Assembly: GCA_903905735.1 (NCBI GenBank)
Contig: CAIVHU010000033.1
Span: 26,649 to 90,648, forward strand
DNA: 64,000 nucleotides
Origin: an uncultured beta proteobacterium
Lineage (GTDB): Bacteria > Pseudomonadota > Gammaproteobacteria > Burkholderiales > Burkholderiaceae_C
Direction of reading: 5' to 3'
The notes beneath the pieces were generated by a model, which saw only the letters and a list, made by a program, of their open reading frames with translations, was not told the origin of the DNA and searched no databases. A program made the position numbers and the translations under genes. Below are positions 9,095-16,969 of the stretch, piece after piece (the stretch's first letter is position 1; each line of letters begins with the position of its first letter).

Positions 9095-9631
9095 ATGGCA
9101 ACTGCAAAACCCGCGCCAGCAAAAAAAGCTGCTCCAGCAACCAAAGCCGCTCCCAAGAAAGTGGCTGTGAAAAAAGCTGCCGCACCCGCCAAAGCAGCGG
9201 CTCCTGCCAAAGCCGCAGCCCCTGCAAAGGCCGTGAAGTCTGCACCTGCCAAAGCTGCTGCCAAGGCTGCACCGGCCAAAAAAGCTGCTGCCCCCGCCAA
9301 GAAAGCCGCCGCCAAAGTTGCAGCACCAGCACCCAAGGCCACTGCCAAGAAAACAGCTGCAAAAAAAGCCCCCGCTACCAAGCGTACCGTGAACGCTGCG
9401 TTCATGAAGGCCCTGACGCCCAGCACCGCACTGGCTGCCATCGTGGGCGGCAAGCCATTGCCGCGCACCGAAGTGGTCAAGCAGATGTGGGTTTACATCA
9501 AAAAGCACAAACTGCAAGACGCTGTAAACAAACGCATGGTCAACGCCGATGCCAAGCTCAAGGAAGTGTTTGGCAAAGCCCAGGTCACCATGTTCGAGAT
9601 GGCCGGCCTGATCGGCAAGCACCTGAAGTAA
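9095..9631 (+). CDS. Histone-H1-like Lys/Ala/Pro-rich protein with C-terminal SWIB/MDM2 domain
   Basis: 178 residues from ATG 9095, preceded by AAAGGA. Residues 1 to about 95 are almost entirely K, A and P in repeating units such as AAPAKKAAAK, like H1-type bacterial DNA-binding tails. Residues about 96-178 form a SWIB/MDM2-type domain with ALAAIVGGKPLPRTEVVKQM and VNADAKLKEVFGK. The basic tail should bind DNA or RNA; the SWIB part is a protein-interaction fold known from chromatin remodellers and chlamydial proteins. A likely role is nucleoid organisation. A hairpin terminator follows at 9659-9685. Confidence 0.85.
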   Translation: MATAKPAPAKKAAPATKAAPKKVAVKKAAAPAKAAAPAKAAAPAKAVKSAPAKAAAKAAPAKKAAAPAKKAAAKVAAPAPKATAKKTAAKKAPATKRTVNAAFMKALTPSTALAAIVGGKPLPRTEVVKQMWVYIKKHKLQDAVNKRMVNADAKLKEVFGKAQVTMFEMAGLIGKHLK

Positions 9632-9658
9632 GCCAGAGCGCTTTTGCCGCGCGCACTC

Positions 9659-9685
9659 AAAAAGCCGGCGTTCAGTCGGCTTTTT
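9659..9685 (+). terminator. Rho-independent terminator after the SWIB gene
   Basis: AAAAAGCCG (9659-9667) pairs with CGGCTTTTT (9677-9685) across a nine-base loop, followed by TCTTTG. It starts 27 bases after the stop codon. Confidence 0.85.
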
Positions 9686-9704
9686 CTTTGTGGCATCATT
9701 CTGT

Positions 9705-9721
9705 ATTAATTAAAAATTAAT
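9705..9721. promoter_or_regulatory. AT-rich palindrome upstream of dppB
   Basis: ATTAATT-AAA-AATTAAT is a perfect inverted repeat ending nine bases before the dppB start, in the 44-base gap after the previous terminator. It may be part of the dpp promoter or an operator; no binding protein can be named. Confidence 0.35.
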
Positions 9722-9729
9722 CGTCGTCG

Positions 9730-10734
9730 ATGCTACGTTTCCTTTTAACCCGCTTCAGCCTGATCATTCCGACCTTCATCGGCATGACGCTGGTGGCGTT
9801 CTTTCTGATCCGGATGGTGCCCGGTGACCCCATTGAGACCCTGGCTGGTGAGCGTGGCATTGATGCCGCCCGCCACGCCGAGCTGCTTCACACCTACGGG
9901 CTTGACCGCCCGGTGATGGTGCAGTACGGCATCTACATCGGCCGTGTGCTGAAAGGTGATCTGGGTACCTCCATCATCACGCACGCCCCTGTGATGGACG
10001 AGTTTTTGTCGCTGTTTCCGGCCACGGTGGAACTGGCTTTGAGCGCCATGCTGTTCGCGCTGATCATCGGCATCCCGGCGGGCATTCTGGCGGCGGTCAA
10101 GCGCAACACGGTTCTGGATCACGGGGTGATGGGGGTGTCGCTCACCGGTTATTCGATGCCAATTTTCTGGTGGGGGCTGCTGCTGATCCTGCTGTTCTCG
10201 GTGAAACTGGACCTGACGCCGGTGTCCGGGCGCATCTCGGTACAGTATTTCATTGAGCCGGTCACCGGCTTTTTGCTGATCGACACCTGGTTGGCCGGCG
10301 ACAAGGATGCCTTTTGGTCAGCCGTCACCCACCTGATCCTGCCGATGATCGTGCTCGGTACCAACCCGCTGGCAGTCATTGCGCGCATGACACGCTCGGC
10401 GATGCTGGAGGTGCTTGGCGAGGACTACATCCGTACCGCACGCGCCAAGGGCCTGTCCAACTTCAGGGTGGTCGCCGTGCACGCGTTGCGCAACGCGCTG
10501 ATTCCGGTGATCACGGTGATTGGCCTGCAGGTGGGCGTGTTGTTCACCGGGGCCATTCTGACGGAGACCATTTTTTCGTGGCCGGGCGTGGGTAAATGGA
10601 TGATTGAAGCCATTGGCCGACGTGACTACCCGGTGTTGCAAGGTGGCATGCTGCTGCTGGGCGGCATGGTCATGATGGTCAACCTGCTGGTGGATGTGAC
10701 CTACGGCATCATCAACCCGCGTATCCGGCATTGA
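9730..10734 (+). CDS. dppB: Dipeptide ABC transporter permease DppB
   Basis: 334 residues. This is an inner-membrane permease with the DppB/OppB N-terminal helix (FLLTRFSLIIPTFIGMTLVA). The EAA loop is EDYIRTARAKGLSNFRVV near residue 235 and contacts the ATPases. The conserved FSWPGVGKWMIEAI stretch near the C-terminus is intact. It is the first gene of a complete five-gene peptide importer in the order B-C-D-F-A, with 13 bases to dppC. DppBC-type permeases also take up oligopeptides, nickel or glutathione; the binding protein here looks dipeptide-type. Confidence 0.92.
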   Translation: MLRFLLTRFSLIIPTFIGMTLVAFFLIRMVPGDPIETLAGERGIDAARHAELLHTYGLDRPVMVQYGIYIGRVLKGDLGTSIITHAPVMDEFLSLFPATVELALSAMLFALIIGIPAGILAAVKRNTVLDHGVMGVSLTGYSMPIFWWGLLLILLFSVKLDLTPVSGRISVQYFIEPVTGFLLIDTWLAGDKDAFWSAVTHLILPMIVLGTNPLAVIARMTRSAMLEVLGEDYIRTARAKGLSNFRVVAVHALRNALIPVITVIGLQVGVLFTGAILTETIFSWPGVGKWMIEAIGRRDYPVLQGGMLLLGGMVMMVNLLVDVTYGIINPRIRH

Positions 10735-10747
10735 GCCCGCACTGACC

Positions 10748-11641
10748 ATGACGACATTGACCGAGCCCGCTCTGCACACGCCCCAGCATCCCATTCGGGA
10801 ATTCTGGGACTATTTTTCAACCAACAAGGGGGCGGTTGCCGGGCTGGCGGTCGTGATCGGGGTGCTGCTGATGGCCGCCCTGGCACCCTGGATTGCCCCC
10901 TACTCACCCGACATCACCGATTCGAGCGTGTTTCTGGTACCACCCGCGTGGCAGGAAGGCGGCTCGGCGGCGCATCTGCTGGGCACCGATGCGATTGGCC
11001 GTGACATCCTGTCACGTCTGATTTTTGGTGCACGCCTGTCGCTGGCGATTGGCCTGGCGGTGGTGGCGCTGTCGGTCATCATTGGCACCGTGCTGGGCCT
11101 GACGGCGGGTTATTTCCGGGGCATTTTCGAGATTGCGGTGATGCGCCTGATGGACATCATCCTGACCCTGCCCAGCCTGCTGCTGGCGATTGTGATTGTG
11201 GCGATTCTGGGCCCCGGCCTGATGAATGCCATGCTGGCCGTGGCCATTGTGGTGCTGCCGCATTACGTGCGCATCACCCGCGCGGCGGTCATCTCGGAAA
11301 TGTCACGCGACTACGTGACAGCCGCCCGCATGAACGGTGCGGGCAACCTGCGGCTGATGTTTTCCGAGGTGCTGCCCAACTGCACCGCGCCACTGATCGT
11401 GCAGGCCTCGCTGGGTATTTCCTCGGCGATTCTGGATGCCGCCGCGCTGGGCTTTCTGGGCCTGGGTGCCCAGCCGCCTTCGCCCGAGTGGGGCACCATG
11501 CTGGCCGACGCGCGCGAATTTGTACTGCGCGCCTGGTGGGTAGTGACCTTCCCGGGCCTGGCGATTTTGATCACGGTGCTGGCTTTTAACCTGCTGGGTG
11601 ATGGCTTGCGCGACGCGTTTGACCCCAAACTCAAACGCTGA
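10748..11641 (+). CDS. dppC: Dipeptide ABC transporter permease DppC
   Basis: 297 residues with the N-terminal cytoplasmic segment and helix of DppC/OppC permeases. [20 protein letters not shown] and the EAA loop [20 protein letters not shown] are family hallmarks, as is [20 protein letters not shown]. It pairs with DppB to form the membrane channel. It lies 13 bases after dppB and 13 bases before dppD, so it is clearly in the operon. Confidence 0.92.
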   Translation: MTTLTEPALHTPQHPIREFWDYFSTNKGAVAGLAVVIGVLLMAALAPWIAPYSPDITDSSVFLVPPAWQEGGSAAHLLGTDAIGRDILSRLIFGARLSLAIGLAVVALSVIIGTVLGLTAGYFRGIFEIAVMRLMDIILTLPSLLLAIVIVAILGPGLMNAMLAVAIVVLPHYVRITRAAVISEMSRDYVTAARMNGAGNLRLMFSEVLPNCTAPLIVQASLGISSAILDAAALGFLGLGAQPPSPEWGTMLADAREFVLRAWWVVTFPGLAILITVLAFNLLGDGLRDAFDPKLKR

Positions 11642-11654
11642 AAAGAGTATTTCG

Positions 11655-12644
11655 ATGGCACTCCTGGAAATTGAGAATCTGTCGGTGCGGTTTCCGTCCA
11701 AAACCGCTGTCATGCACGCGGTGGATGGCGTGAGCCTGTCGCTGGAAGCGGGTGACGTGCTGGGCATTGTGGGCGAATCCGGCTCTGGCAAAAGCGTCAC
11801 CATGATGGCGCTGATGGGTCTGGTGGCCTATCCTGGCCAGATCACCGCTGACCGGCTGGTGTTTGATGGCCACGATCTGCTCAAAATGTCTGACCGCCAG
11901 CGCCGCAGTGTGACCGGCAAAGACATGGCGATGATTTTTCAGGACCCCACCACCAGCCTGAACCCGTGTTTTACCGTGGGTTTCCAGATGGCCGAGACGC
12001 TGAAACTGCACATGGGCATGGACAAGGCGGCAGCGCGCAAACGCTCCATTGAGCTGCTGGAGCAGGTTGGCATCCCGGCACCCGAGAGCCGCCTGGGCAT
12101 TTACCCGCACCAGCTCTCAGGTGGCATGAGCCAGCGCGTGATGATCGCCATGGCGATTGCCTGCAACCCCAAATTGTTGATAGCAGACGAGCCAACCACC
12201 GCGCTGGACGTGACCATTCAGGCGCAAATCCTGGACCTGCTGCGCACGCTGCAGAAAGACCGCAACATGGCGCTGGTGCTGATCACCCACAACATGGGCG
12301 TGGTGTCCGAGATGGCGCAGCGCGTAGCGGTGATGTATGCCGGCCAGATCATGGAGGAGCGCAGCGCGCAAGACATGTTTGCTGCCCCGCAACACCCGTA
12401 CACCGATGCGCTGCTGGCTGCCATGCCCGAGCGCAGTGCCGGTGACACGCGCCTGGCCACCATCCCCGGCATGGTGCCCGGGCTGTTTGACCGGCCCGAC
12501 GGCTGTCTGTTTGCACCGCGCTGCAGTTATGCCAACCAGCGCTGCCGCGATGAGCGCCCCAATCTGCGTGACTGGCAAAGCGGCATGGTGCGCTGCCATA
12601 CACCGCTGGCCACAGCGCCTGCCAGGCAGGAGGTCGCCGCATGA
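11655..12644 (+). CDS. dppD: Dipeptide ABC transporter ATP-binding protein DppD
   Basis: 329 residues from ATG 11655, which is preceded by AAAAGAG. Walker A is GESGSGKSV, the signature is [14 protein letters not shown], and Walker B is [13 protein letters not shown]. The C-terminal oligopeptide/dipeptide domain has [18 protein letters not shown], whose cysteines form the iron-sulfur cluster reported in this subfamily. It energises peptide import with DppF. Its 3' end overlaps the dppF start by four bases (ATGA), which suggests translational coupling. Confidence 0.92.
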   Translation: MALLEIENLSVRFPSKTAVMHAVDGVSLSLEAGDVLGIVGESGSGKSVTMMALMGLVAYPGQITADRLVFDGHDLLKMSDRQRRSVTGKDMAMIFQDPTTSLNPCFTVGFQMAETLKLHMGMDKAAARKRSIELLEQVGIPAPESRLGIYPHQLSGGMSQRVMIAMAIACNPKLLIADEPTTALDVTIQAQILDLLRTLQKDRNMALVLITHNMGVVSEMAQRVAVMYAGQIMEERSAQDMFAAPQHPYTDALLAAMPERSAGDTRLATIPGMVPGLFDRPDGCLFAPRCSYANQRCRDERPNLRDWQSGMVRCHTPLATAPARQEVAA

Positions 12645-13675
12645 GCCAAACAACTTCCACGTTATCCAGACCCGCAGCGTCCAACGAACCTGTGGTGGTG
12701 GCGCGCGACCTGAAGCAGGTTTACAAGATCAGCCACGGCGCGTTTCACGCTGCCGATCATTTGCAGGCAGTCAGCGGCGTGTCGTTCACCGTGCAGGCGG
12801 CCAAAACACTGGCGGTGGTGGGCGAATCCGGCTGCGGCAAATCGACGCTGGCGCGCATGGTGTCGCTGATCGAAACACCCACCGCCGGGCAGCTCAAGCT
12901 GGGTAGCGTCGAGGTCACTACAGCCACCACCCAGCAACGTCACGCCCTGCGGCGCACCGTGCAACTGGTGTTCCAGAACCCCTACGGCTCGCTGAACCCG
13001 CGCAAAAAGATCGGTGCCATCCTCGAAGCGCCGCTGGAGATCAACACCGAACTCGATGCCACCCAGCGCGCGGAAGCAGCGCGCGCCATGCTGGCGCTGG
13101 TCGGCCTGCGCCCGGAGCATTACGACCGCTACCCGCACATGTTCTCGGGTGGCCAGCGCCAGCGCATCGCCATTGCGCGGGCACTGATGCTCAAGCCCGC
13201 GCTGATCGTGGCCGACGAGCCGGTGTCTGCGCTCGATGTCTCCATTCAGGCGCAGGTACTCAACCTGCTGGCTGACTTGCAGCGAGAGCTTGGCCTGGCC
13301 TATCTGTTCATCTCGCACGATCTGGGTGTGGTGCGGCATATTGCCGACGATCTGCTGGTGATGTACCTTGGGCACGCGATGGAACAAGGCGACAAAACCA
13401 CCATCTTTACCCAACCGCTGCACCCCTACACCCAGGCGCTGCTGGCCTCGACGCCCGGAATTACCGGGACAGGTGCTGTCAAACAGCGTATCGTGTTGAA
13501 AGGCGAGCTGCCTTCCCCTCTGAACCCGCCCAGCGGCTGCGTGTTTTCGACCCGTTGCCCGCACGTGGTGCAGCAGTGCCAGAAGGAGCGACCCGTTTTA
13601 CGTGAGCTGGTGGGTAGGCAGGTAGCCTGCCATCTGGCTGAACAATTGTCCCAACCCGCTGCAGCGCAGCACTAA
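12641..13675 (+). CDS. dppF: Dipeptide ABC transporter ATP-binding protein DppF
   Basis: 344 residues. Walker A is [13 protein letters not shown], the signature is [15 protein letters not shown], and Walker B is [13 protein letters not shown]. The C-terminal segment has [17 protein letters not shown] with the cysteine pattern of the OppF/DppF subfamily. It is the partner ATPase of DppD, coupled to it by the four-base overlap. The binding-protein gene follows after 19 bases, with AGGAG before it. Confidence 0.92.
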   Translation: MSQTTSTLSRPAASNEPVVVARDLKQVYKISHGAFHAADHLQAVSGVSFTVQAAKTLAVVGESGCGKSTLARMVSLIETPTAGQLKLGSVEVTTATTQQRHALRRTVQLVFQNPYGSLNPRKKIGAILEAPLEINTELDATQRAEAARAMLALVGLRPEHYDRYPHMFSGGQRQRIAIARALMLKPALIVADEPVSALDVSIQAQVLNLLADLQRELGLAYLFISHDLGVVRHIADDLLVMYLGHAMEQGDKTTIFTQPLHPYTQALLASTPGITGTGAVKQRIVLKGELPSPLNPPSGCVFSTRCPHVVQQCQKERPVLRELVGRQVACHLAEQLSQPAAAQH

Positions 13676-13694
13676 CCTGTCAGGAGTCCACAAG

Positions 13695-15308
13695 ATGATG
13701 ATGTCGAAATTTCCGTTAAAACGCACGGCTCTGTGCGTGTTGGCGCTGCCCGCTTTGTTGGCGTTGTCGCCGGTGTCGGCCAAAACATTGGTGTATTGCT
13801 CAGAAGGCAGCCCGGAGAATTTTTCACCCAGCCTCAACACAACAGGCACATCCTTTGACGCGACAGAACAAATTTACGACAACCTCGTTGGTTTCGAGCA
13901 TGGGGGCACCAAGGTTGTACCTGGGCTGGCCGAGAGCTGGGACATTTCCAAAGATGGTCTGACCTACACCTTGCACCTGCGCCACGGTGTGAAATGGCAG
14001 TCCAATAAAAACTTCAAGCCATCACGTGATTTCAATGCCGATGACGTGCTGTTCATGTTTGACCGTCAGTGGGTCGAAAACGACCCGTACTTCAAGGTCA
14101 CCAGTTCCAACCACTCGTACTTCAACGACATGGGCATGCCCAAGCTGCTCAAATCGGTGGACAAGGTCGATGACTACACCGTCAAAATCGTCCTGAATGC
14201 GCCAGAAGCGCCGTTCCTGTCGAACCTGGCCATGCAATTTGCTGGCGTTCAGTCGAAGGAATACGCGATTGCGATGCTCAAGGCCGGTACCCCGGAAAAA
14301 ATTGACCAGGAACCTGTCGGCACCGGCCCGTTCGAACTGGTGCAGTACCAGAAGGATGCCATCATCCGCTACAAGGCCAATCCCGATTACTGGGCTGGCA
14401 AGGCCAAGATTGACAACCTGATCTTCGCCATCACGCCCGATGCGTCGGTGCGCTGGGCCAAGCTGCAAAAAGGTGAATGCCAGGTCATGCCCTACCCCAA
14501 CCCGGCCGATTTGCCGGCCATGCGCAAAGACCCCGATGTCAAAGTGCTGGAGCAACCCGGCCTGAACATTGGCTACCTGGCCTACAACACCACCAAAAAA
14601 CCGTTTGACGATGTGCGGGTGCGCAAGGCCATCAACATGGCCATGGACAAAAAAGCCATTGTGGACGCGGTGTATCTGGGCACGGGTATCCCGGCCATCA
14701 ATCCGATTCCACCGACCCAATGGTCTTACAACAAGTCCATCAAGGACGATCCGTTTGATCCGGCAGCCGCCAAGAAGCTGCTCGCGGAGGCGGGCTATCC
14801 GAATGGTTTCACCACCGACCTGTGGGCCATGCCCGTGCAGCGGCCCTACAACCCCAATGCCAAGCGCATTGCCGAGTTGATGCAGGCTGACCTGGCCAAG
14901 GTCGGTGTCAAGGCCGAGATCAAGAGCTTTGAATGGGGCGAGTACCGCAAGCGCATGCAAAACGGCGAACACCAGATGGGCATGCTCGGCTGGACAGGTG
15001 ACAACGGCGATCCGGACAACTTCCTGAATACCCTGCTGGGCTGCGCTTCGGCCAAGTCCAACGGCTCCAATGTGGCCAAGTTCTGCTACAAGCCGTTTGA
15101 TGACTTGGTGCTGAAAGCCAAGACCGTGACCAATGTAGCCGAGCGCACCAAGCTCTACGAACAAGCCCAGGTCATCTTCAAGCAACAGGCACCCTGGTTC
15201 ACCATTGCGCACGCTGTGCAGATTGCGCCCGTGCGCAAGGAAGTCATCGACTTCAAGCTCAGCCCCTTTGCCCGCCACACGTTCTACGGTGTCGATATGG
15301 CCAAGTAA
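13695..15308 (+). CDS. dppA: Periplasmic dipeptide-binding protein
   Basis: 537 residues with a Sec signal peptide ([20 protein letters not shown]) and a mature start [16 protein letters not shown], as in E. coli DppA. The solute-binding family 5 fold is supported by [20 protein letters not shown] and the C-terminal [20 protein letters not shown]. The cysteine pair pattern is DppA-like. It captures dipeptides for DppBCDF. The gene closes the operon and is followed by a hairpin at 15322 and the left arm of the inverted-repeat element. Confidence 0.92.
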   Translation: MMMSKFPLKRTALCVLALPALLALSPVSAKTLVYCSEGSPENFSPSLNTTGTSFDATEQIYDNLVGFEHGGTKVVPGLAESWDISKDGLTYTLHLRHGVKWQSNKNFKPSRDFNADDVLFMFDRQWVENDPYFKVTSSNHSYFNDMGMPKLLKSVDKVDDYTVKIVLNAPEAPFLSNLAMQFAGVQSKEYAIAMLKAGTPEKIDQEPVGTGPFELVQYQKDAIIRYKANPDYWAGKAKIDNLIFAITPDASVRWAKLQKGECQVMPYPNPADLPAMRKDPDVKVLEQPGLNIGYLAYNTTKKPFDDVRVRKAINMAMDKKAIVDAVYLGTGIPAINPIPPTQWSYNKSIKDDPFDPAAAKKLLAEAGYPNGFTTDLWAMPVQRPYNPNAKRIAELMQADLAKVGVKAEIKSFEWGEYRKRMQNGEHQMGMLGWTGDNGDPDNFLNTLLGCASAKSNGSNVAKFCYKPFDDLVLKAKTVTNVAERTKLYEQAQVIFKQQAPWFTIAHAVQIAPVRKEVIDFKLSPFARHTFYGVDMAK

Positions 15309-15321
15309 GCCGTCTCAGATC

Positions 15322-15340
15322 TGCACCCGCTTTGGGTGCA
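15322..15340 (+). terminator. Hairpin after dppA without a T-run
   Basis: TGCACCC (15322-15328) and GGGTGCA (15334-15340) are perfect complements around a five-base loop, 13 bases after the dppA stop. ACAGC then the A-run of the left arm follow instead of a T-run, so an original terminator may have been separated from its tail. Confidence 0.4.
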
Positions 15341-15345
15341 ACAGC

Positions 15346-15474
15346 AAAAAGCCAGCTATCAGCCTAGCCGTTCCAATAAGGAGTTGCTAAGAGTAGCTTG
15401 ATTTGACTAAGATGGGCTCCAGCCATTGGTTGGAGCCCATTTTTACTGGAGGAAAAATCTTCTTCAGAGGGTAA
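15346..15474. repeat. Left arm of inverted repeats bounding the nucleotidyltransferase element
   Basis: The outer 46 bases (15346-15391) match the reverse complement of 16836-16882 at about 43 of 46 positions. The inner part, to about 15474, aligns without gaps until its end but is clearly more divergent. Read in the shared frame it encodes a decayed peptide ending VGAHFYWRKNLLQ, interrupted by TGA and TAA. Confidence 0.7.
15412..15444 (+). terminator. Strong hairpin with T-run inside the left arm
   Basis: ATGGGCTCCA (15412-15421) pairs perfectly with TGGAGCCCAT (15431-15440) and is followed by TTTT. It would terminate rightward transcription coming from dppA. The equivalent position in the right arm can form a similar but shorter stem. 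Confidence 0.7.
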
Positions 15475-15569
15475 ACCTCTGGATTGGCCTTGGCGGGTCC
15501 CACCTACGGCAAGGGTGGTTTGTCCCAAAGGCTGAAAGCTCGTTAATGCTCAGCTGTGCCGCGCTACGA

Positions 15570-16619
15570 TTACGAGTTAGGTGGCTCGTACTCGGCTGCT
15601 TGCGCCCAATCGTTAAACAGGTCGCGGAGCTCTTCAGGGAGGTCAAGTACGAAGTCAATGTCTAGTGGGTACGCATCGGTCAGGAAGTAGCGGCAGGCAT
15701 CGAGCAGCACTTGGCCCTGCCTGGCGTCTTTCGGCTTCTTTTGAGCATTTCGTTCAGGCTTTTTGGCCAACCAAAGCTTATGAACGGCCATCCATCGGGG
15801 GTCCGGAACATAGAGCGGACAAGCTCTATGTCGCTGGGTTGCAACCACCCCAAATACTGGTTTTCCGCGCAACAGCCACTCTTGCTCCACCAACGAAACC
15901 ATCGGCTCGAAGGCCTCATTCTTGGGCAGAGGCGCTCGACTTGGCGCCGCCAACAGTTCTACCTCGTAACCTGCGCTGTTAACCGCTTGATAGGGCTTTT
16001 TGGGGCTTAAGCGGTATGTGGAGTCAATGGACTGCAGCACCCCCATCAGAGACTTGCGGCCTTTGACAGCTGAGTCTGGAACCAACATCGCAAGTGATAC
16101 GGACGAGCCTCGGCACCAGGCTAAATCAAAGTCTTGGGTAGGCTCATTCCCCACTGGAAATTTCACGCCGCAGAGCGTCTCATAGGCTGCAAAAGCATTG
16201 GTTCCAACAACAAGAAGGTCGTTCCTCAGCAGCCCCTCAATATCCAACGCGCGCAGCAGCTCACCCTGCTTGTCCAGCATCACCGGCAATCGAAGAGCTC
16301 GATACTGAAGGGCTCGCTGCTCTATGAGGGCATTGGCGTCGGCAGCCCGGTTTTTGGCCAGCTCCTTTTCAGCGACGAAGGAGTCGTAAAGAGCCTCTGT
16401 CTCTGCCGAGCGCACGCCCTTGGTAGTCGCGCTGTCGTAGCCGCCCCTTTTTACTGCGAGATACTCAACATCGCCTTTGGGCTGCCAGAACATTGAGGTG
16501 GGCAGAGACGCCAACGTTCGTCGTGCCTCATGCCATTGGTCGTAAGCCGCTTCGAGGTTGGCGATGACTTGACCTGAATCGGGCCGAAAAGGGATAAAAT
16601 CAGACTTGATGTATGCCAT
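15570..16619 (-). CDS. Nucleotidyltransferase-fold protein (GSU2403-like)
   Basis: 349 residues from ATG 16619. The central part has LLVVGTNAFAAYETLCGV followed by the acidic motif TQDFDLAWC, as in GSU2403-type (NTP_transf_8) proteins with a minimal nucleotidyltransferase fold. The N-terminal third (residues about 20-110) is helical and charged. Substrate and role are unknown; related folds occur in tRNA-modifying and toxin-like accessory proteins, but nothing here proves that. No partner gene is present. The gene is bounded by inverted repeats, and a 12-base-arm palindrome covers its promoter, so it looks like an acquired, regulated cargo gene. No Shine-Dalgarno is visible. Confidence 0.7.
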   Translation of the reverse strand: MAYIKSDFIPFRPDSGQVIANLEAAYDQWHEARRTLASLPTSMFWQPKGDVEYLAVKRGGYDSATTKGVRSAETEALYDSFVAEKELAKNRAADANALIEQRALQYRALRLPVMLDKQGELLRALDIEGLLRNDLLVVGTNAFAAYETLCGVKFPVGNEPTQDFDLAWCRGSSVSLAMLVPDSAVKGRKSLMGVLQSIDSTYRLSPKKPYQAVNSAGYEVELLAAPSRAPLPKNEAFEPMVSLVEQEWLLRGKPVFGVVATQRHRACPLYVPDPRWMAVHKLWLAKKPERNAQKKPKDARQGQVLLDACRYFLTDAYPLDIDFVLDLPEELRDLFNDWAQAAEYEPPNS

Positions 16620-16628
16620 AAGTAATTG

Positions 16629-16634
16629 ATTATA
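16629..16634 (-). promoter_or_regulatory. Consensus -10 box giving a near-leaderless transcript
   Basis: The minus strand reads TATAAT at 16634-16629, ten bases from the ATG at 16619. Initiation six or seven bases downstream would leave only about three leader bases. A weak -35 (TTGCGC) lies about 19 bases upstream. Confidence 0.5.
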
Positions 16635-16640
16635 GGCATA

Positions 16641-16680
16641 TTCCACCGACTACGCGCAAATTTGTCCATAGTCGGTGGAA
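16641..16680. promoter_or_regulatory. 12-base-arm palindrome upstream of the nucleotidyltransferase gene (candidate operator)
   Basis: TTCCACCGACTA (16641-16652) and TAGTCGGTGGAA (16669-16680) are perfect inverted repeats around a 16-base spacer. They cover the region between the -10 box and upstream of the -35. A dimeric repressor site is the simplest reading. The binding protein is unknown and no separate regulator gene lies in the element. Confidence 0.6.
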
Positions 16681-16752
16681 ACCGAATGATTGCAAGCGCG
16701 TCCCGCGCCAACGTCACCTAGCTAACGCCCGAAAATACTGCAGTTTTAATGC

Positions 16753-16882
16753 TTTTACCCTGAAGCAGATTTTTCCCCAGAAAACGATGCGCGCCAATCA
16801 AAGACTGGGGCGCACCCTTGTCGAATTCGGCCACCCTTAGCAACTCCTTATTGGAACGGCTAGGCTATCAGCTGGCTTTTTT
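16753..16882. repeat. Right arm of inverted repeats bounding the nucleotidyltransferase element
   Basis: This is the reverse-complement partner of 15346-15474. Together the arms delimit about 1.54 kb. Read on the minus strand, AAGGAG is followed eight bases later by GTG, opening a 38-codon frame (16834-16718) that contains QSLIGAHRFLGKNLLQGK; the left arm has a decayed version of the same peptide. No flanking target-site duplication was recognised and no transposase lies inside. Confidence 0.7.
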
Positions 16883-16911
16883 ATGACGAATCACTGGTTT
16901 GACGTTGTTAT

Positions 16912-16966
16912 GCAAATCCCTCTCAAGCCCTTATTTATAAAGAGCTTGCAGCTATGTTTATGAGAG
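16912..16966. repeat. Interspersed repeat, copy 4
   Basis: CTCAAGCCCTTATTTATAAA then GAGCTTGCAGCTAT is a reverse-orientation copy of the dispersed module. It sits between the right inverted-repeat arm and the stop codon of the ThDP enzyme gene. The 350-base gap 16620-16969 otherwise holds only the palindrome and the right arm. Confidence 0.65.
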
Positions 16967-16969
16967 TAA

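Noticed and set aside
8331..9362. 343-codon version of the RraA-like gene
   Set aside because: The extra N-terminal part is antisense to the Lys/Ala-rich SWIB gene and has no family resemblance; ATG 8852 fits RraA.
9120..9380. Repetitive stretch as a CRISPR or tandem repeat array
   Set aside because: It is the codon-level repetition of a Lys/Ala/Pro-rich protein tail, in frame with a SWIB domain.
16718..16834. Listing the 38-codon frame in the right arm as a gene
   Set aside because: No known family, and the sister arm is decayed; kept only as a finding.
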